Positions 62,094 to 64,000 of a DNA stretch of 64,000 bases are shown piece after piece. The notes below the pieces were generated by a model. The model did not search any database, was not told the DNA's origin, and saw only the letters and a program-made list of their open reading frames with translations. Source of the stretch: Liopterus haemorrhoidalis (lineage: Eukaryota > Arthropoda > Insecta > Coleoptera > Dytiscidae); assembly GCA_963971575.1 (NCBI GenBank), contig OZ020622.1:33014301-33078300 (forward strand), in the 5' to 3' direction. Positions within the stretch are counted from its first letter, which is position 1. Every line of letters starts with the position of its first letter. A program made the position numbers and the translations under genes.

Positions 62094-64000
62094 CTGGTCC
62101 ACTAATCCAGTGGAACTGTAACGGTGTATATCAGCGCTACGAAGAACTGCGACTGTTACTCTCCAATTTAGCGCCTTCGTGTGTTTGTCTGCAGGAAACA
62201 AATTTCACGGAAACCGACACATTCTCTCCTCGAGGATACTCCGTGTTTCGCACGGATTTCCTTACGGGGGCAAGAGCATGTGACGGCGTGGCAATTCTCG
62301 TTAGAGACACATTGTACCACGATCCTGTAGACATTGACACTGAGTTGCAGGTCGTAGCAGTTCGTGTTGCACTTCCCCTCCAGGTGACGATTTGTTCTAT
62401 CTACCTTCCCCCTGGTGTTCGAACTGACATCCGAGATGTCGTGAACATCATCGATCAATTCCCACCACCCTTCATACTACTAGGCGATTTTAACGCCTAC
62501 AATGTATGTTGGGGATCGGTGCGGAACGATCGACGGGGACGTCACCTGGAGACTATGTTGAACGATTTGAGTTTGAGCTTTTTGAACGACGGCAGACCCA
62601 CGCACTTCTGTGCAGCAACGGGTACATTCAGTGCCATAGATCTTAGCGTCGTTTCAGGAGCCATCGCTCCGTTGTTCAAATGGGACGTGCATCACGACCT
62701 GTGCGGTAGTGATCACTTTCCAATCTTCTTAAGGCCTCTGTTCAATACTGTTACCGAATCCCGCTGGCCACAGTGGGTTCTTCGGAAAGCAGATTGGACC
62801 AAGTTCGCAAAATCATTCTCTCACGAGGTTATTCCGAACTTGAGCGTAGACGAAGAGGTGAATCATTTCACGGATTCCATCACGAGCGCGGCTGAAAGCA
62901 GCATACCGCTGTCATCCACTCAGCCCCGTCGAGTTCCCGTTCCCTGGTGGAACGAGGAATGCGACTTGGCGCTACGTGAAAGGATACACCTCTTCAATAC
63001 ATTCCGTCGTTGTCCAACAGAGACAAACATGATAGCCTTCCAACGAGCGAAAGCTCGTGCTAAGAGGATTGTGAAAGAAAGCAAGCGCGAATCATGGCGC
63101 AAATACGTATGCACCGTTACAGTTGCCACTCCAGTGGCCAAAGTTTGGGAGAAGGTCCGGAAAATATCCGGTCTAAATACAGCTACAGCCATTGCTGGTC
63201 TATCGGTAAATGGTAACGTAGTTACCTCAGCGGTCGAAATTGCTAACACTTTGGCATCTAATTTTGCGTTCAATTCTAGCTCTGAACATTATCCACCCGA
63301 GTTTCTAACTCGTAAAGCAGGCCTCGAATCTATACCTCTAAATTTCTTTTCTAGGAATGACGAGGTATACAACCTGCTTTTCTCTCGTGAAGAGCTAGAT
63401 AGCGCGATGTCAAAGTGTAAGGATAGCTCTCCTGGTCCAGATGCGATACATTATCGTATGATCCGAAATCTTCCGGAATCATCTAAGTCTAGGCTTTTGA
63501 ATGTCTATAACAGGATATGGACTGTGGGCAAGTGCCCGACCAAGTGGAAGGAATCTCATATAATTCCTATCCCCAAAGTCGGGAAAGATAAACACTTGCC
63601 CTCTAGCTATAGACCAATATCACTGACCAGTTGTCTCCGCAAACTCATGGAGCGAATGATCAGCAAGCGTCTGATTTGGTTTTTAGAATCAAACGACTTG
63701 CTGGCCAACACACAGTGCGGCTTTCGCCGTCACCGCTCAACAGCAGATCATCTGGTCAGACTAGAGACAGCTATCAGGAATGCTTTCGTTGAAAACAAAC
63801 ACCTGGTAGCTGTGTTTTTCGATATTGAGAAAGCCTATGACACTGCATGGATTTATGGTATTCTCCGTACTCTGCATTCCTGGGGTCTCCGGGGATGCTT
63901 GATGTTCTTTATAAAAGACTTCATGTCGAACCGGCGCTTCAGGGTGCGGATCGGAAATACCTTGTCACAAATGTTCGCACTGGACAATGGGGTCCCACAG
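62090..64000 (+). CDS. I-type LINE ORF2 (EN-RT), partial at window edge
   Basis: Starts at ATG 62090, overlapping the ORF1 stop as ATGA, and stays open to the window end. Endonuclease: IQWNCNGVYQRYEELR, CLQETNF (Glu), LGDFNAYNVCWG and CGSDHFPIF. RT: DSSPGPDAIHYRMIRNLP, SSYRPISLTSCLRKLMER, VFFDIEKAYDTAW (motif A Asp) and the start of motif B (NGVPQ) at the edge. FVDD, thumb and RNase H are expected beyond 64000 by comparison with the copy at 38016. The nuclease cuts the target to prime reverse transcription. Confidence 0.9.
   Translation, partial: MTGPLIQWNCNGVYQRYEELRLLLSNLAPSCVCLQETNFTETDTFSPRGYSVFRTDFLTGARACDGVAILVRDTLYHDPVDIDTELQVVAVRVALPLQVTICSIYLPPGVRTDIRDVVNIIDQFPPPFILLGDFNAYNVCWGSVRNDRRGRHLETMLNDLSLSFLNDGRPTHFCAATGTFSAIDLSVVSGAIAPLFKWDVHHDLCGSDHFPIFLRPLFNTVTESRWPQWVLRKADWTKFAKSFSHEVIPNLSVDEEVNHFTDSITSAAESSIPLSSTQPRRVPVPWWNEECDLALRERIHLFNTFRRCPTETNMIAFQRAKARAKRIVKESKRESWRKYVCTVTVATPVAKVWEKVRKISGLNTATAIAGLSVNGNVVTSAVEIANTLASNFAFNSSSEHYPPEFLTRKAGLESIPLNFFSRNDEVYNLLFSREELDSAMSKCKDSSPGPDAIHYRMIRNLPESSKSRLLNVYNRIWTVGKCPTKWKESHIIPIPKVGKDKHLPSSYRPISLTSCLRKLMERMISKRLIWFLESNDLLANTQCGFRRHRSTADHLVRLETAIRNAFVENKHLVAVFFDIEKAYDTAWIYGILRTLHSWGLRGCLMFFIKDFMSNRRFRVRIGNTLSQMFALDNGVPQ

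Larger units (their letters stand above)
59977..64000 (+). mobile_element. I-type LINE, apparently intact, runs off window
   Basis: Same family as 34152-42937, starting at the same base (GGGGAAGTTCATAATGG). Uninterrupted 5' UTR, ORF1 and ORF2 to the window end. It cuts the protease of the env-bearing element. The best candidate for an active copy in this window. Confidence 0.9.

Noticed and set aside
1..64000. CRISPR arrays, bacterial operons, ribosome binding sites, tRNA or rRNA genes
   Set aside because: None seen; repeats are transposon-related and gene structure is eukaryotic.

Overview
This is a transposon-dense, AT-rich stretch of animal nuclear DNA, almost certainly from an arthropod and most likely an insect with a large genome. 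The evidence is the repertoire: Tc1, piggyBac, two hATs, a MULE, pogo and PIF/Harbinger DNA transposons; Penelope-like elements; I-, Jockey- and CR1-type LINEs; env-bearing gypsy-like LTR elements; and short introns with GT-AG ends. I found no intact ordinary host gene and no tRNA or rRNA gene. The window is best read as layered insertions.

Left part (1-14.4 kb): a 519-bp MITE (326-844), a Tc1 element with double (IR/DR-type) inverted repeats (877-2520), a retrocopy with AAT-repeat tail carrying a capsid-like ORF (2919-3584), a 164-bp hAT MITE with perfect 8-bp target duplication (3903-4066), Penelope pieces flanking a truncated piggyBac (4122-7610), a 5'-truncated LINE (8282-9373), and a ~0.38-kb tandem array (10.6-14.1 kb) split by a pogo element.

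Middle (14.4-28.6 kb): a broken DUF7869-type gene on the minus strand is interrupted by a hAT (14807-23526, near-identical 8-bp duplications) that itself contains a LINE fragment, a hammerhead-like motif and a complete two-gene Harbinger (19890-23251, TAA duplications). A MULE whose ends are arrays of a TTTATCGAA repeat (23931-25420) and a second hAT (25980-28406) follow.

28.6-34.1 kb is mostly unassigned LTR-like and repetitive DNA plus a GC-rich block. From 34.15 to 42.94 kb lies a near full-length I-type LINE that has been hit twice by 5'-truncated copies of its own family, one in each orientation, each with a 12-14-bp target duplication. Another copy (3' UTR only) is at 44.55 kb and an apparently intact one starts at 59.98 kb and runs off the window. 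A complete piggyBac (44933-47323) has lost a catalytic Asp.

The most unusual object is 47467-50297: a small LTR retroelement with identical 175-bp LTRs, ATGAT target duplications, primer-binding site and polypurine tract, whose interior is the start of gag and the end of pol joined by non-retroelement coding sequence in both polarities. That sequence looks like a negative-strand RNA virus nucleoprotein, and the arrangement reads like a record of template switching by reverse transcriptase. To its right, a minus-strand env-type LTR element (LTR ~52.2-52.9 kb, two homologous envelope genes, a protease remnant near 59.8 kb) contains one intact 582-residue envelope-like ORF without a furin site and a second, frameshifted one that keeps it.
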